17,202 nt of DNA, from NCBI GenBank assembly GCA_001275005.1, contig JWZX01002439.1, forward strand, positions 1 through 17,202. Direction: 5' to 3'. Below, piece after piece: positions 15,026 through 17,202 of this stretch (positions within the stretch are counted from its first letter, which is position 1; the number at the start of each line of letters is the position of its first letter). The DNA comes from Chrysochromulina tobinii (lineage: Eukaryota; Haptophyta; Prymnesiales; Chrysochromulinaceae). Position numbers and translations under genes: made by a program. Below the pieces are notes generated by a model. The model made no database searches, was not told the origin of the DNA, and worked only from the letters and a program-made list of their open reading frames with translations.

Positions 15026-16975
15026 TCAATAAGTACGGACGGTATCTGCACGCTGCTGATCCTCTGTGGCTGCAATACTGCTATTCTTCTGCCGCTGACG
15101 CCCCGCTTCTGTTCCTGTTGCTCTGCTTCTATTCTTGCTGGCTGATTCGGACTCCAACTTACACTGCGCGATCGGCCTGTCGTCGTAATTACCTCCGGCG
15201 TGCCCCACAGCGGCAACGGCCGCAATGGCGACCTGGCGCACTTCATCCATTTGCAAGTGCACTCCGTCAGGCTTCGCGAAGCCCGCGCAGTGCGGGTACT
15301 CGTACACCTTGTCGTTGCCCACCCTGAGCACGGTGTCGCAGACCTGGCGGCTAAAATACGTATGGCCAGAGAGACTCGCGACGTTTCGGTAGTAGAAGGC
15401 CATCTCAGGCACATCTTTGGGTTCCAGGCGATGGAACTCCACCACGGAGCTGCCCGGGGGCATCCACATGACGTTCATCAACTGCGCGCCGTGGATACCT
15501 ATGGCGACTCTGCAGCCTTCCATCTGGCTCACTTGCTCGCGCAATGAGCTACCATGCTTGAACAAGACGTTGCGCGCTTGAAGCGGAGCATGCCCATGGC
15601 ACACGCCCCCCAAAGTTTGGTGCATCTCGTCGACGCAGCCCGGTGCCTCGTATCGAGGCATCATGCGCTCGCTCTTCCTCCACGAGGACGATAGGCCCGT
15701 CCGCTTACTCGGATCTGTGCGCAGCAGCAAGCAGACGGTCACCGTGCGATGATGTTTTGCCACGTTGAAGTAGGTAGGCCACAGCATCACCCTCAAATTC
15801 ATTCGCGAGAGCATGTCGCGGACGAACGTTTGCCAGACCTGGGCGGCCTCCGAGGCGGCGCAGGACATGTCGCGACCGTAGGAGAGCGACCACAGCTGAT
15901 CCGGGTTTCTGGAAGAATATGGGTCGAAGAATACGGCAGCAGCATATGGCAGCAGCAGCAGCTTGTCGTACGAGCACCACTGGATGCGCGAGATGCTGTA
16001 GGGCGAGTTAGCCACTATGCTCCCTCCGACGAGGTTTCCAAAGCCCGTGCGCGACGCATTCGGAAAGATCTCGATATTTTTGGTGAAGAGCAGGTCGGCC
16101 TCCGGAAGTGGCGCGTCGCTGCAGCGTCCGTCGTACTTCGCGCAGGCCATAGCCTTGAGTGCCTTCCAGACAGTGAACATGCGAGTCATTCGGTGCCACG
16201 GGTTGGATGCGGCCGAGGCCGTGTCGCCGCAGCCGTTGCACGCCTTATCCAGCACCACCAACAGCTTCTGCGTCCTGTTGGGGCACCCAACCCGGTGGCC
16301 AACTTGACCGGGGACTTGACCTATTTGCCAGCGTTCCAAGAACGACTTGACGATATATTGTGTGACGCCATTGCATGGTTTAATGCGACCGCAAACGAGA
16401 GCCTTCGTGAGCACCGTCTTATCCCACTTTGGCGGCGGTTGGGTCTCATTAGGCTGCGGTTGGGTCTCATTGGGCTCGCGCGTGTAGCACTGGCCATGGC
16501 CATTGACGAGCGTCATATGGTTACATGGTGACGACATAGCGTCTGGAGCTGGATGGCAAGGGCTGTGCCGTGCCATGTGTGCGCAGCCGAGGATGGGCTT
16601 CCATCCATCTATGGATCCGCAACGCACGATTCCATCATTCAAGTATGACTGAGTGCTGCGCAGTGTGCTTGGAAGTCCAATGCGCAACCCCAGGCATCCG
16701 CGCTTATCGAGGTCGGCAAGCAAGTGATCAACCTCGCGGCGCGCTTCCAGAACCCATAGCGCGACGCACTTGCCACGAACAAACCAGCAGTTGACCCGGG
16801 CTGGGGTTCCGTTGTTTGAATTGTGTGAACCATATATCACGCTGCGCGTCCTCGACTGCTCGCACTGTGGCGCATTTTGGTCCATGCGCGAGCAGGACTT
16901 GATCCGCGTGCGATGTTCGGGTGGGCATTGTCGCGGGGTCGCAACAGGTAGCCTGGTATACATGTGGTCCGCCAT
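15026..16975 (-). CDS. GT61-family (DUF563) glycosyltransferase
   Basis: This 649-residue protein ends in a GT61 core. GIHGAQLMNVMWMPPGS (493-509) followed by VVEF is the family's hallmark G-x-HGA...PG...E segment, and the preceding VTVCLLLRT (412-420) fits the Rossmann strand before it. GT61 enzymes include plant xylosyltransferases and EOGT-type O-GlcNAc transferases and normally act in the ER or Golgi. The substrate here is unknown. The start ATG at 16975 has G at -3 and +4. The first 160 residues are Cys- and His-rich and match nothing I know; no clear signal anchor is seen, so the true N-terminus may lie in a missed exon or at an internal Met (134 or 146). NETQPQP/NETQPPP is a small tandem repeat (169-182). 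The C-terminal 45 residues are polar. GC is near 52% in a sampled line, and the gene is intronless. Confidence 0.83.
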   Translation of the reverse strand: MADHMYTRLPVATPRQCPPEHRTRIKSCSRMDQNAPQCEQSRTRSVIYGSHNSNNGTPARVNCWFVRGKCVALWVLEARREVDHLLADLDKRGCLGLRIGLPSTLRSTQSYLNDGIVRCGSIDGWKPILGCAHMARHSPCHPAPDAMSSPCNHMTLVNGHGQCYTREPNETQPQPNETQPPPKWDKTVLTKALVCGRIKPCNGVTQYIVKSFLERWQIGQVPGQVGHRVGCPNRTQKLLVVLDKACNGCGDTASAASNPWHRMTRMFTVWKALKAMACAKYDGRCSDAPLPEADLLFTKNIEIFPNASRTGFGNLVGGSIVANSPYSISRIQWCSYDKLLLLPYAAAVFFDPYSSRNPDQLWSLSYGRDMSCAASEAAQVWQTFVRDMLSRMNLRVMLWPTYFNVAKHHRTVTVCLLLRTDPSKRTGLSSSWRKSERMMPRYEAPGCVDEMHQTLGGVCHGHAPLQARNVLFKHGSSLREQVSQMEGCRVAIGIHGAQLMNVMWMPPGSSVVEFHRLEPKDVPEMAFYYRNVASLSGHTYFSRQVCDTVLRVGNDKVYEYPHCAGFAKPDGVHLQMDEVRQVAIAAVAAVGHAGGNYDDRPIAQCKLESESASKNRSRATGTEAGRQRQKNSSIAATEDQQRADTVRTY

Positions 16976-17202
16976 CGCCGCGCGCTCACGTGTGACGCGA
17001 CGCGTGAAAAGTTCGGCGAATTACATGTACCGGTAAAAAGACACCGGGGGGAGCCGGGACACACACGGGACACACGGGACACGCGGACGCACAAAGGCAC
17101 ACAGACCACACAGGCGAACCTCACAACCATCCAAACCCAGTTCCAACAACACACACCCAGCACGTCAGCGCGACGACCGAAGCCGCGGCCGACTCAACAG
17201 CC
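16976..17202 (-). promoter_or_regulatory. Upstream region of the GT61 gene with GGGACACAC repeats
   Basis: The region holds about three 10-base CGGGACACAC-type units (about 17055-17085) followed by ACACA-rich sequence. TACATGTACCGG lies near 17023, close to the gene start. It is the presumed promoter and leader, but no defined element can be named. Confidence 0.35.

Noticed and set aside
15749-16531. 260-codon open frame antisense to the GT61 gene
   Set aside because: It overlaps conserved GT61 coding sequence on the other strand and shows no domain of its own.
14839-17032. ATTACATGTACC on both sides of the GT61 gene as an insertion target duplication
   Set aside because: Chance 12-base matches are expected in 17 kb, the copies are not at element ends, and no terminal inverted repeats or transposase are present.

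Overview
The window looks like nuclear DNA of a GC-rich unicellular eukaryote, most likely a microalga. A haptophyte is my best guess, but only by inference. The evidence is GT-AG introns inside conserved domains, eukaryotic families (kinesin, tandem C2 domains, GT61), pherophorin-like proline runs, many GC-rich simple repeats, and single genes on both strands with no ribosome-binding sites. I see no rRNA, tRNA, CRISPR array, insertion sequence or complete transposon.

Layout. (1) 1-2062 (+): the 3' part of a membrane-anchored protein with a proline-rich N-terminal part, one transmembrane helix and two C2 domains. It has a 231-bp in-frame intron and one apparent frameshift near the end. (2) 2250-4428 (+): a two-exon polytopic membrane protein in which a DUF350-type motif recurs six times, as two homologous halves of three. 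(3) 4966-6897 (+): an unrecognised protein with two membrane helices, three GR[RK]LL motifs, a Cys-rich patch and a tail of 9-residue repeats. (4) 7690-9690 (+): a divergent kinesin-13-like motor with a C-terminal SAM-like domain. (5) 9827-12886 (-): a coiled-coil protein of about 992 residues, tail-to-tail with the kinesin. Its 82-bp intron begins with a near copy of the start of the next exon, and it carries a second apparent frameshift. (6) 13287-14429 (+): a DUF5672 putative glycosyltransferase. (7) 15026-16975 (-): a GT61-family glycosyltransferase, tail-to-tail with gene 6.

How the genes may relate. Genes 1-3 are membrane proteins in one orientation. Genes 4 and 5 could both be cytoskeletal, but only their proximity and the coiled-coil character suggest it. 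Genes 6 and 7 are two intronless glycan-type enzymes in DNA of visibly lower GC (about 52-55% in sampled lines, against 57-73% further left), so they may form a separately acquired glycosylation pair. No operon-like logic is implied.

The most notable points are the intron whose two ends look like a tandem duplication of coding sequence, the six-fold DUF350 architecture, the kinesin-SAM fusion with an altered loop-2 finger, and the compositionally distinct glycosyltransferase pair. The two frameshifts may be assembly indels.
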